NCBI RefSeq assembly: GCF_000235425.2
Contig: NZ_KI912266.1
Location: forward strand, 2,362,142-2,426,141
Reading direction: 5' to 3'
DNA length: 64,000 nucleotides
From: Pseudofrankia saprophytica
GTDB taxonomy: Bacteria > Actinomycetota > Actinomycetes > Frankiales > Frankiaceae
Part shown: piece by piece, positions 36,683-44,605 of the stretch
Numbering within the stretch: the stretch's first letter is position 1
Layout of the letters: each line of letters begins with the position of its first letter
Notes under the pieces: model-generated
Database searches by the model: none
What the model saw: the letters and a program-made list of their open reading frames with translations, nothing else
What the model was told of the DNA's origin: nothing
Program-made: the position numbers and the translations under genes

Positions 36683-36697
36683 TAGCGCGTTGCGCTA
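36683..36697. promoter_or_regulatory. inverted repeat TAGCGC-GTT-GCGCTA
   Basis: A perfect 6+3+6 palindrome in the middle of the same divergent region, compact and symmetric as expected of a dimeric repressor site. No regulator gene lies next to it. Confidence 0.55.
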
Positions 36698-36967
36698 GCG
36701 GAGCATAGCAGGCGGAGTTGACGCGCTGCCTGGATCTCTCCGCTCCGCGGCGAGGCGTTAGTCGTGTCAGTCGCCTCGTAACTAGTCGGCGGGTACTGGT
36801 CGGTGTCGGCGGTAAAAAGGATGTTGCGTGGGTCCCGCGGGCGGGAACATCCGCCGCGGGGCTCAAGGACGTCCTTCGCGCTCGGAGCATCCAACGCTCC
36901 CGGCCGGTCGGCGGCGGTGGCACGCGTGCTAGCGTCCGTCCTAGGTCAGGACGCGGTTGGGGGACAC

Positions 36968-37714
36968 ATGGCCGACGAGAATGCTCGCGGGGTTCTGGGG
37001 GAACTTCCGCGCCGTGCTATTCGGCGGCTGCGAGGGAACGATTCCCCTGAGGCCAAGACCCACTTCGTATGGAAAAGGGTCGTGCGCTATGCGCGCGGCC
37101 ACACGACCCGACGTGACCCGGTCCTCGCGGATCTGGCCGCCGCGACGCGCGAGCTCGACGGGCCGAAATGGCTTCCCATGATGGAGGTCCCCCACGAGCA
37201 GGGAGTCCTGCTGACGATCCTGGTGGCGGCCGCGGCGCCCGCGCAGGCCATCGAGATCGGTACCTTCACCGGTTACTCGGCGCTCTGTATCGCCCGGGGG
37301 CTGCCGCCCGGTGGGCGGCTGCTGTGTCTTGATGTCGAAGACAGCTATACCGCGGTCGCGCAGCGGCACTGGAAGGCGGCCGGCGTCGATGACCGGATCG
37401 AGCTGCGCATCGGGCGGGCCGTGGACAGCTTGGCCGAGCTCCCCGAGCAGCCGACCTTCGGGCTCGCGTTCGTCGATGCCGACAAGGAGTCCTACATAAC
37501 CTATTGGGAGCAGCTCCTGCCGCGGATGCTTCCCGGCGGGTTGATCCTGATGGACAACGTGCTGTGGCATGGGCGGGTGGCCTATCCGTTCCTTCTCGGG
37601 AAGAAGGAGCGGAAGCTGCGCCGGTTCAACGACCACGTCGCGGCGGACCCCCGCGTCGAGCACGTGATGCTGACGGTGGGCGACGGCATGACGGTGGCGC
37701 GGGTCCTGTCGTGA
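36968..37714 (+). CDS. class I SAM-dependent O-methyltransferase (CCoAOMT-like, family 3)
   Basis: About 248 residues. The SAM-binding motif I is AIEIGTFTGYSALCIARGL, acidic motif II CLDVEDSYT, and AFVDADKESYITYWEQLLPRM followed by LILMDNVLWHGRV is the metal and substrate region typical of the catechol/caffeoyl-CoA OMT family, which methylates aromatic hydroxyls in a divalent-metal-dependent way. ATG 36968 has GGGGG 4-8 nt upstream. It is divergent from the A-T-TE synthetase gene and the two share about 470 bp of palindrome-bearing promoter DNA, so it likely methylates the synthetase product (inference). It is convergent with glpX. Confidence 0.93.
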   Translation: MADENARGVLGELPRRAIRRLRGNDSPEAKTHFVWKRVVRYARGHTTRRDPVLADLAAATRELDGPKWLPMMEVPHEQGVLLTILVAAAAPAQAIEIGTFTGYSALCIARGLPPGGRLLCLDVEDSYTAVAQRHWKAAGVDDRIELRIGRAVDSLAELPEQPTFGLAFVDADKESYITYWEQLLPRMLPGGLILMDNVLWHGRVAYPFLLGKKERKLRRFNDHVAADPRVEHVMLTVGDGMTVARVLS

Positions 37715-37795
37715 TCTTCTCCGGGACGGGTACCGCGTTCACCTGACCGCGCGGAGGCCGCGCTCCGGAGTGGCACCTGGCCGCCCGCCGGCCGC

Positions 37796-37825
37796 GCGGG
37801 CGGGCGCGGGCGGGCGCGGGCGGCG
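37796..37825. repeat. 10-bp GC tandem repeat
   Basis: gcgggcgggc twice plus gcgggcggcg, between the convergent methyltransferase and glpX genes; with the preceding ccgcccgccggcc it can also fold and may terminate both transcripts. Confidence 0.75.
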
Positions 37826-37923
37826 GGCACCGACCGGCCGCGTCACCGGGTCGCCGCCATGATCGCGGCGTGGACCCCGTGGGGCGGGCGCTCTGATCCG
37901 GGACCGAGTACGGCCGGAGATCG

Positions 37924-38949
37924 TCAGAACGGGACCGTCGAGTAGGCCTGCAGTTTCGTGAGCTGGTGCTGGCTGTCGACGCGGCGAATGGTGCCGCTGC
38001 GCGAACGCATGACCAGCGACGACGTGTTCGCGCCGCCCGGCCGGTAGCGCACCCCGGCAAGCAGCTCGCCGTCGGTGATGCCCGTCGCGACGAAGAACAC
38101 GTTGTCGCTGTTCACCAGGTCCAGCGTGGTCAGCACGCGGGTGGTGTCATGGCCGGCGGCCTCGACCTTGCGCCGCTCGTCGTCGTCGCGCGGCCAGAGG
38201 CGGCCCTGGATCACGCCGCCGAGGCAGGTCACCGCGCAGGCGGTGATGATCCCCTCCGGCGTGCCGCCGATCCCGAGCAGCAGGTCGACGCCGGTGTCCG
38301 CGGAGGCGGCCATCACGGCGCCGGCGACGTCGCCGTCCGAGATCAGCTTGACGCGCGCACCCGTCGCCCGGATCTCGTCCACCAGCTGGGCGTGCCGTGG
38401 CCGGTCGAGCACGACGACGGTGACGTCGCGCGGGTGAATGCCCTTGGCCTTCGCCACCGCGCGGACGTTGTCGTCGACGGAGGCGTCGATGTCGACGACG
38501 GCGGCGGCCTCCGGGCCCGTCACGAGCTTGTCCATGTAGAAGCAGACACTCGCGTCGTACATCGTGCCGCGCTCGCTGACGGCCATCACCGAGACAGCGT
38601 TGTTCATGCCCTTGGCCGTCAGCGTGGTGCCGTCCACCGGGTCGACGGCGACGTCGCACTCCGGGCCCTCGCCCGAGCCGACCTCCTCGCCGTTGAACAG
38701 CATCGGGGCCTCGTCCTTCTCGCCCTCCCCGATGACGACGACGCCGCGCATCGAGACGGTGCCCACCAGCCGGCGCATCGCGTCGACGGCGGCGCCGTCG
38801 GCGCCGTTCTTGTCGCCGCGGCCCACCCAGCGGGCGGCGGCGAGCGCGGCGGCCTCGGTCACCCGGACCAGTTCTAGAGCCAGGTTGCGATCAGGTGCCT
38901 GACCCTGCACGGCAAGCGGTTCGGGGACTGCCCGGCTGTCATGTGCCAC
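37924..38949 (-). CDS. glpX: class II fructose-1,6-bisphosphatase
   Basis: A 341-residue GlpX-type enzyme that hydrolyses fructose-1,6-bisphosphate in gluconeogenesis, Li-sensitive type. Family parts: [47 protein letters not shown] with the metal-binding acidic residues, and [17 protein letters not shown]. The GTG at 38949 has TAGTCT ending 6 nt before it, a leaderless arrangement, with no ribosome binding site. It is divergent from the DUF4245 gene. This is normally the only FBPase of actinomycetes and part of a conserved neighbourhood with fumarase and the xse genes. Confidence 0.97.
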   Translation of the reverse strand: MAHDSRAVPEPLAVQGQAPDRNLALELVRVTEAAALAAARWVGRGDKNGADGAAVDAMRRLVGTVSMRGVVVIGEGEKDEAPMLFNGEEVGSGEGPECDVAVDPVDGTTLTAKGMNNAVSVMAVSERGTMYDASVCFYMDKLVTGPEAAAVVDIDASVDDNVRAVAKAKGIHPRDVTVVVLDRPRHAQLVDEIRATGARVKLISDGDVAGAVMAASADTGVDLLLGIGGTPEGIITACAVTCLGGVIQGRLWPRDDDERRKVEAAGHDTTRVLTTLDLVNSDNVFFVATGITDGELLAGVRYRPGGANTSSLVMRSRSGTIRRVDSQHQLTKLQAYSTVPF

Positions 38950-39238
38950 AGCTGAAGACTAGTTCGCCGGCCCGGCCGCCGCCTGCGGTTGTGACCGCCA
39001 TCCGATCTCGCCGCAAGGCGCGACGGACCGCGGGCGCCGCGGTTACGGGTGGGCACGGACGGGTAAGGGCGCGGGCGGCCGTCATGCCCCCTCCGCACGG
39101 CGGCCGCCCACGCGTCACGTCCGACGCGCGCCTCGCCGGAAAGGTTGCGCCGACGTTTTCGTGTCGCGCGCCACGCTCCGCCCGCCCGCCCGCGCTCCCC
39201 CGGCCGTCCGCCGTTTCGCCGACCAGCATCATGGGAGG

Positions 39239-39823
39239 GTGGCACGCAAGCGTGGTCAGGAGACCATTCGGGACATGGCACTCTCGCTCGCCGTCGTCAT
39301 GGCGGGCGTCTTCGCCTTCGCCTTCTTCGTCCTTCCGCGCGGCGACGACGAACAGGCGGTCAAGGTCGTCGACAATGCCGACGTCTCGGTCACCTCGTTC
39401 GCGCGGCAGGCCCCTTACCAGGTGCTCGCGCCGGCCGGCCTCGCCGATGACCTGTGGAAACCCACCTCCCTGCGAGTCCAGGCCCCCGGCGCGGTCAAGG
39501 GCGTCGACACCGGCCTCACCGTGCTGACCATCGGCTATGTGGTCGACCGCAAGGGCGACCGGACGTTCGCCCGCTACGAGGTGAGCAACGCGCCGGACGC
39601 CGTGCAGCGTCTGCTGGGCAACCGCCCGGTGACCGGCCGGCGCACGATCGCCGGTGCGACCTGGGACGAACGCCGCGCCGACGACGGCCACCTGGCCCTC
39701 ACCCGCACGGCGGGCGGCTCGACCGTGATCATCGATGACGGCGACGGCTCCGGCGGCGCGAGCTCCGCGGACCTCGAGGCGCTCGCTGGTTCGGTGCGCC
39801 CGGTCTCGACGTCCGCCGCCTGA
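39239..39823 (+). CDS. DUF4245 domain-containing membrane-anchored protein
   Basis: About 194 residues: a short cytoplasmic N-terminus rich in Arg/Lys (VARKRGQETIRDM), one transmembrane helix (ALSLAVVMAGVFAFAFFVL) and an extracytoplasmic DUF4245 domain of unknown function with typical TSFARQAPYQVLAPAGL at its start and WDERRADDGHLALTRT later. The GTG at 39239 is in the standard place for the family, though GGGAGG directly abuts it and offers poor spacing; it may be leaderless. Mycobacterium tuberculosis has the same divergent glpX-DUF4245 pair (Rv1099c-Rv1100), which supports the call. Confidence 0.9.
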   Translation: MARKRGQETIRDMALSLAVVMAGVFAFAFFVLPRGDDEQAVKVVDNADVSVTSFARQAPYQVLAPAGLADDLWKPTSLRVQAPGAVKGVDTGLTVLTIGYVVDRKGDRTFARYEVSNAPDAVQRLLGNRPVTGRRTIAGATWDERRADDGHLALTRTAGGSTVIIDDGDGSGGASSADLEALAGSVRPVSTSAA

Positions 39824-39902
39824 CCCTCGACCGCTTGACCATCCGGCCGTGACCGCCCTGGACCGCGCCCGCCGGCCGGCGGGCGCGGTAGGTCAACCGC
39901 TG

Positions 39903-40163
39903 TCAGGGCGACGGGCGCCCCGGCCCTGGCTGGGGTTCGGCGGCGGCGATGCGGGCCCGGGCGCCGTCGAGCAGGGCCTGGCAGGTTCTGGCCAGTTCCT
40001 CGCCGCGTTCCCAGAGCGAGAGCGACTCCTCCAGGGTGACGCCGCCCGCCTCCAGCCTGCGCACGACGTCCTCCAGCTCCGCGCGGGAGTCCTCGAACGT
40101 GGGTCCGCCCCCGGCGGGCCTGCCGGGCCGCGCGGCGGCCTGCTCGGTGCTCGGCTCGGTCAA
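39903..40163 (-). CDS. xseB: exodeoxyribonuclease VII small subunit
   Basis: About 86 residues. Forms the small coiled-coil subunit of ExoVII, which degrades single-stranded DNA. The family core [20 protein letters not shown] and [20 protein letters not shown] is intact. The TTG start at 40163 overlaps the xseA stop (TTGA, 4 nt) and gives the standard length; the upstream frame is xseA sequence in another reading. Both ends are disordered: Glu/Ala/Gly at the start, Gly-Pro-Arg at the end. Confidence 0.94.
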   Translation of the reverse strand: MTEPSTEQAAARPGRPAGGGPTFEDSRAELEDVVRRLEAGGVTLEESLSLWERGEELARTCQALLDGARARIAAAEPQPGPGRPSP

Positions 40164-41467
40164 AGCGGGGCTCCTTGGGGTTCTCGGGCGGGGGTGGGTT
40201 GGCTGGAGGCGGGGCCGGCTGGGTCGGGGACGGCGGCCGGGTCGGGGACGGCGGCCGCTTTGGTGACGACCGCTTCGAACGAGCCCGCCGCGACCCGGAT
40301 CCGGAGCGCCTGGTCCGCGGTGAGCGTCGCCGGGTCGCGGACGAGGGCACCGCTGGCCGCGTCCTGTACGAGCGCGTAGCCGCGATCGAGGGTCGCCGCC
40401 GGCGAGAGGGCGCGCAGGCGGGCGGTGGCGTGGACGACGTCGCGGCCCGCGACGTCGACGGCGTGCGTCACGCAGCGCCGCGCCCGCCGGGCGAGCGCGT
40501 CCACGGCCTCCGCCCGCCGATCCAGCTCCCGGTACGGCGCGGCGAGCACCGGACGGCCGCGCAGGTCGGCGAGCGCCCGATGTTCCCGCTCGATCCGCTG
40601 CTCGACCACCCGGCGGGCGCGGGCGCGCAGCTGCGCGACGATCGCCCCCTGTTCCGCGACGTCGGGCACCACCCGCTTGGCCGCGTCCGTCGGGGTCGAG
40701 GCGCGGACGTCGGCGACGTAGTCGAGCAGCGGGCTGTCCTGCTCGTGCCCGATCGCCGACACGACCGGGGTGCGCGCCGCGGCGACCGCGCGCAGCAGCG
40801 CCTCGTCGGAGAACGGCAGCAGGTCCTCCAGCGAGCCGCCACCCCGGGCGATCACGATGACCTGTACCTCCCGGTCGGCGTCGAGTTCGCGCAACGCGTC
40901 GATCACCTGGCCGGCGGCGAGCGGCCCCTGCACGGCGACCTCGCGGGTGACGATCCGCACCGCCGGCCAGCGCCGCCGGGCGTTCTCCACGACGTCGCGC
41001 TCGGCGGCACTCGCCCGCCCGGTGATCAGCCCGATCGCCGTCGGCAGGAACGGGAGCCGGCGTTTGCGGGAGGCGGCGAACAGGCCCTCGGCGGCGAGCA
41101 GCTGGCGCAGCGCCTCCAGCCGGGCAAGCAGCGCGCCCACGCCGACCGGCCTGATCTCGAAGACGTCGAGCGACAGCGTGCCCCGCCCGGCGAAGAACGA
41201 CGGCTTGCCCCACACCACCACCCGCGCGCCGTCGACCAGCGCCGGCCCGACGGCGTCACACACCGCTCGCGCGCAGGTGACCTGCAGCGAGACGTCCGCG
41301 ACCGGGTCGCGCAGGGTCAGGAACACCGTGTTCATCCCAGGCCGGCGGGAAATCTGGGTCACCTGCCCCTCCACCCAGACACGCCCGAGCCGTCCTATCC
41401 ACTCACCGAGCGCGCGGGACACCGTCCGCACCGGCAGCGGCTGTTCGGGGCTCGATGTCAACGCCAC
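40160..41467 (-). CDS. xseA: exodeoxyribonuclease VII large subunit
   Basis: About 435 residues. The OB-fold N-terminal domain ([20 protein letters not shown]) is followed by the ExoVII core with [35 protein letters not shown], the catalytic-region [19 protein letters not shown] and [11 protein letters not shown]-like sequence, then a C-terminal coiled coil and [11 protein letters not shown]. The GTG at 41467 was chosen because TACGGT lies 6 nt upstream (leaderless pattern); an ATG at 41485 is possible, and upstream in-frame sequence to 41848 has no family similarity. Coupled to xseB by a 4-nt overlap, divergent from ispH. Confidence 0.94.
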   Translation of the reverse strand: MALTSSPEQPLPVRTVSRALGEWIGRLGRVWVEGQVTQISRRPGMNTVFLTLRDPVADVSLQVTCARAVCDAVGPALVDGARVVVWGKPSFFAGRGTLSLDVFEIRPVGVGALLARLEALRQLLAAEGLFAASRKRRLPFLPTAIGLITGRASAAERDVVENARRRWPAVRIVTREVAVQGPLAAGQVIDALRELDADREVQVIVIARGGGSLEDLLPFSDEALLRAVAAARTPVVSAIGHEQDSPLLDYVADVRASTPTDAAKRVVPDVAEQGAIVAQLRARARRVVEQRIEREHRALADLRGRPVLAAPYRELDRRAEAVDALARRARRCVTHAVDVAGRDVVHATARLRALSPAATLDRGYALVQDAASGALVRDPATLTADQALRIRVAAGSFEAVVTKAAAVPDPAAVPDPAGPASSQPTPAREPQGAPL

Positions 41468-41755
41468 GCCCGCACCGTAGGACATACCGACGGGCAGATC
41501 CCGGCCCTGTCCTCCCTGGCGCGTGGCCTTGGCACGGTTTTCCACCTGGTGACGGCGTGTTCCCGGGTATGCCTTGCTCATCACACTGCGGGCCCGCCGT
41601 GGCACGACGCGCCGTCGACCGGCCGACACCCCCATCCGGAACTCTTCGCGGTCCAGGCCGCTGACCAGGCACGACAGGTGGAAGCGCTGAGTAGGACGGA
41701 AGCCGGCAACGCGTGACGCACCGGCAGCCGGTCTTCCCGCCGGGCCCGTGCCGCG

Positions 41756-41761
41756 TAGACT
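41756..41761 (+). promoter_or_regulatory. -10 box TAGACT of ispH
   Basis: TAGACT ends 8 nt before the ATG at 41770 and recurs, with the same spacing within 1 nt, before ychF (58040-58045). With no ribosome binding site before either gene, both mRNAs are probably leaderless. Confidence 0.6.
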
Positions 41762-41769
41762 GCCGAGAC

Positions 41770-42729
41770 ATGGGGCGGGTCCTGCTGGCCAAGCCGCGCG
41801 GCTACTGCGCCGGTGTCGATCGAGCGGTTCAGACCGTGGAGAAGGCACTGGAGCTGTACGGCGTTCCGGTATACGTGCGCAAGCAGATCGTGCACAACGC
41901 TCACGTCGTCAAGACGTTGGAGGCGAAAGGCGCGATCTTCGTTGAGGAGACGGAAGAGGTGCCGCACGGCGCTACCGTCGTGTTCTCCGCACACGGAGTA
42001 GCACCCACGGTGCACGAGGAGGCGACGGAGCGGAAGCTCCGCACGATCGACGCCACGTGCCCGCTGGTGACCAAGGTTCATCATGAGGCGCGCCGGTTTG
42101 CCCGTGAGGACTACGACATCCTGCTCATCGGCCACGAGGGCCATGAGGAAGTCGTGGGCACGACGGGCCAGGCGCCGGACCGGATCCACCTGGTGGACGG
42201 GCCCGAGGACGCAGCTGGGGTGGCGGTGCGTGACCCCAAGCGGGTTGCCTACCTCTCCCAGACGACGCTCTCGGTCGACGAGACCATGGAGACGGTCGAC
42301 GCGCTGCGCGAGCGGTTCCCGCACCTGACGGGCCCGCCGAACTCCGACATCTGCTACGCGACCCAGAACCGTCAGGTGGCGGTCAAGGAGATCGCTCAGG
42401 CGGTCGACCTGATCCTGGTCGTCGGCTCGCCGAACTCGTCGAACTCGGTCCGCCTGGTCGAGGTCGCGCTCGACGCCGGTGCGCCGGCCGCGTACCTCGT
42501 CGACAACAGCGAGCAGGTGCAGGAGCAGTGGCTCGACGGTGTGGAGACCGTCGGCGTCACCAGTGGCGCCTCGGTGCCGGAGGAGCTCGTCACCGAGCTG
42601 ATGGCCTGGCTCGCTGACCGCGGCTTCAACGACGTGGACGAGGTCACCTCCACCGAGGAGCACCTCCTTTTCGCCCTCCCGCCGGAGCTCCGCCGCGACA
42701 TGCGCTCCAAGGAACGCGCCGCCGGCTGA
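41770..42729 (+). CDS. ispH: 4-hydroxy-3-methylbut-2-enyl diphosphate reductase
   Basis: About 319 residues. Last enzyme of the MEP pathway, giving IPP and DMAPP; an iron-sulfur enzyme. The three cluster cysteines are in [20 protein letters not shown] and [11 protein letters not shown]. Other family parts are [19 protein letters not shown] with the substrate-binding His, and [15 protein letters not shown]. The ATG at 41770 starts the family-typical [11 protein letters not shown]; upstream in-frame sequence from 41713 is not family-like. Divergent from xseA, as in mycobacteria (xseA/lytB2 region). Confidence 0.97.
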   Translation: MGRVLLAKPRGYCAGVDRAVQTVEKALELYGVPVYVRKQIVHNAHVVKTLEAKGAIFVEETEEVPHGATVVFSAHGVAPTVHEEATERKLRTIDATCPLVTKVHHEARRFAREDYDILLIGHEGHEEVVGTTGQAPDRIHLVDGPEDAAGVAVRDPKRVAYLSQTTLSVDETMETVDALRERFPHLTGPPNSDICYATQNRQVAVKEIAQAVDLILVVGSPNSSNSVRLVEVALDAGAPAAYLVDNSEQVQEQWLDGVETVGVTSGASVPEELVTELMAWLADRGFNDVDEVTSTEEHLLFALPPELRRDMRSKERAAG

Positions 42730-42747
42730 GCCACCGGGGTGACGCTC

Positions 42748-42770
42748 GCCCACGCTCACTGAGCGTGGGC
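42748..42770. terminator. bidirectional terminator after ispH
   Basis: Perfect 11-bp arms gcccacgctca (42748-42758) and tgagcgtgggc (42760-42770) around one central base, between convergent ispH and the GH16-like gene. Confidence 0.85.
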
Positions 42771-42917
42771 GCGCCGCGCCGGCTGTTCGTGTGCCTGGAC
42801 TGGTGCTTGTCGGCCGGGGCCGCGGTCGGGAAGTGCTCCGACGCACCTGTGGCAAGGACCAAGCCTCGAACGGGATGAGTACGCGGTCTTCCGTTCAGGG
42901 CGGTCGCCCATCGAGCG

Positions 42918-44486
42918 CTAGAACGGCACGCCGCCCCGCCAGATCGATACGGGCCCGACAGTCATGGTCTGGGGAAAGGCCGTCGACGCGGGGTTACCGG
43001 CGCCGATGGCGATGTTCAGCACGAGGTACTGCGGCTTGCTGAACGGCCAGTCCCATCCCGAGGCCCGCGCGTCGTCGGCCCAGATCCGCATGTGTTCGCG
43101 CCGGTCGACGTAGAACCGCACGGTCTGGCCATCGAAATAGACCCCGTAGGTGTGGGGACGGGCACGTAGGTTCTTCCCCAGGTCGACGGAGCCGCCGGCG
43201 TCGCCCCAGCCGAACTCGGCTTCGGTCCGCGGGTCGGCCGCCATGGACATATGGGCCGCGCTGTGCACCCAGGTCGTGTCCTCGCCGACGACCTCCATCA
43301 CGTTCAACTCGCCGGACCGCGGCCAGCCGACCTGTCGAATGTCGCCCCCTACGAGCCAGAACGCCGACCAGACGCCCGCCCCCACGGGCACGTCGATCGA
43401 TGCCTCGACGTACGAGCCCGGCTGCACGGCGACCTTGCCCTCGGTGCTGAGCCGGGCGCTTGTGTAGTGACGCGGGATGCCGTCCGGGCCGGTGGCGTCC
43501 TCGCGGTACGCGGTGATCCGGAGATGGCCGGCGCCATCGACCTGGGCGTTGGCGGCGCTCGCGGTGTACGTCTGCAACTCGTTGTTGCCCCAGCCGTTGC
43601 CGCCGATCTCGTGGTTCCACTCGGCCGGGTTCGGCGACCTGCCCGCCGGGCCGGCAAAGGACACCACTCTGGTCGGCGGGCCGTTCACCCGCGCAGGCCC
43701 GGGCGCGGCCACCCGCCGGACGCTCGCGGCGGCAAGCTGGAAGTGGAAGGACCCGGTCGCGGGCAGGTCCACGTACAGGGATGTGCCGGAACCGCCGGGC
43801 GCCGTGCAGACAAACGTCCGGGACAGCAGGTGCCAGGAGCGGTCCGCGAAGCCGCCGTACTGGCTGACCTCCGTCGGCCGCTGCTGGTAGTGCCCGTCAC
43901 CGAGCAGCATCCCGACCTTGCCACTCGCGGCGTCGGCGTCGCGAACCCACAGCTGCATCCGGTAGGTGCGACCGATCTGGAAGTACTCTTCGGGCGTCCG
44001 GAGCGAGATCAGCGCCCACGCCCACGTCCCGTTCCCGCCGCGACGGCTGACGTCCACCGCGGTCGTCCCACCGGCGGGTCCGCTGATCCCGGTGACGCGC
44101 CTGAGCTGGACGGGGCCGGAGTCGGACTCGGCGCGCCAGCCCGACAGGTCGGTGCTCGCGGACTCGTTGAGGACGGCGTTCTCGGCGAGCACCGAGGTGG
44201 CGGGCGTCGGACCCGGGCCCGACGTGTCGGGGGCGCCCGCCTCCTGGCCATTCGCGGCCGCCACCGCCGAGGCACCCCCCGACGGCGCGGCTTCGCTGGC
44301 CGGAGAGACGCGGGTGCTCCTGGGGGCGCGGGTGACCTGCACCAGGACGACGGCCGTGGCCGTCAAGACGACGGCGATGGTGAGCGCGACGACTCTGCGC
44401 CGCTGACCGCGTCGGCGCCGGGCGACGTGCCTCGGTGAGGCAGGCGCCCCCACGCTCGCGGACTCGGGCGGAAGGCCGCCAACCAT
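42918..44486 (-). CDS. GH16-like (laminarinase/licheninase fold) exported protein with altered catalytic motif
   Basis: About 522 residues. N-terminal basic cytoplasmic part, a membrane helix (VVALTIAVVLTATAVVLV), a Ser/Ala/Pro linker, a carbohydrate-binding-like beta-sandwich (residues about 105-255), and a C-terminal GH16 domain with WNHEIGGNGWGNNELQTYT, TSARLSTEGK and WDWPFSKPQYLVLNIAIGA. The active-site motif normally ExDxxE reads GELNVMEVVG: both glutamates are present but the middle Asp is Asn (codon AAC near 43297). The enzyme may be slower, have altered pH optimum, or bind rather than cut. ATG 44486 has GGGAGG just upstream. It is followed, in the same direction, by nothing; the large membrane protein gene lies upstream, so both may be one unit. 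Confidence 0.88.
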   Translation of the reverse strand: MVGGLPPESASVGAPASPRHVARRRRGQRRRVVALTIAVVLTATAVVLVQVTRAPRSTRVSPASEAAPSGGASAVAAANGQEAGAPDTSGPGPTPATSVLAENAVLNESASTDLSGWRAESDSGPVQLRRVTGISGPAGGTTAVDVSRRGGNGTWAWALISLRTPEEYFQIGRTYRMQLWVRDADAASGKVGMLLGDGHYQQRPTEVSQYGGFADRSWHLLSRTFVCTAPGGSGTSLYVDLPATGSFHFQLAAASVRRVAAPGPARVNGPPTRVVSFAGPAGRSPNPAEWNHEIGGNGWGNNELQTYTASAANAQVDGAGHLRITAYREDATGPDGIPRHYTSARLSTEGKVAVQPGSYVEASIDVPVGAGVWSAFWLVGGDIRQVGWPRSGELNVMEVVGEDTTWVHSAAHMSMAADPRTEAEFGWGDAGGSVDLGKNLRARPHTYGVYFDGQTVRFYVDRREHMRIWADDARASGWDWPFSKPQYLVLNIAIGAGNPASTAFPQTMTVGPVSIWRGGVPF

Positions 44487-44605
44487 GGATCCTCCCGCCA
44501 TTGGCCTGGTACGCCGGAAATAGTAGATCTATCTGGCGGGGGCTATGTAGGTGGTCCCGGTTCGCCCGTGGTGTCGCGGTCAGGATCGGGATCGGTCCAG
44601 CGCGG

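Noticed and set aside
40175-41716. 513-codon plus-strand open frame opposite xseA
   Set aside because: Same reason: low-complexity His/Gly/Arg translation, no domain, xseA on the other strand is intact.
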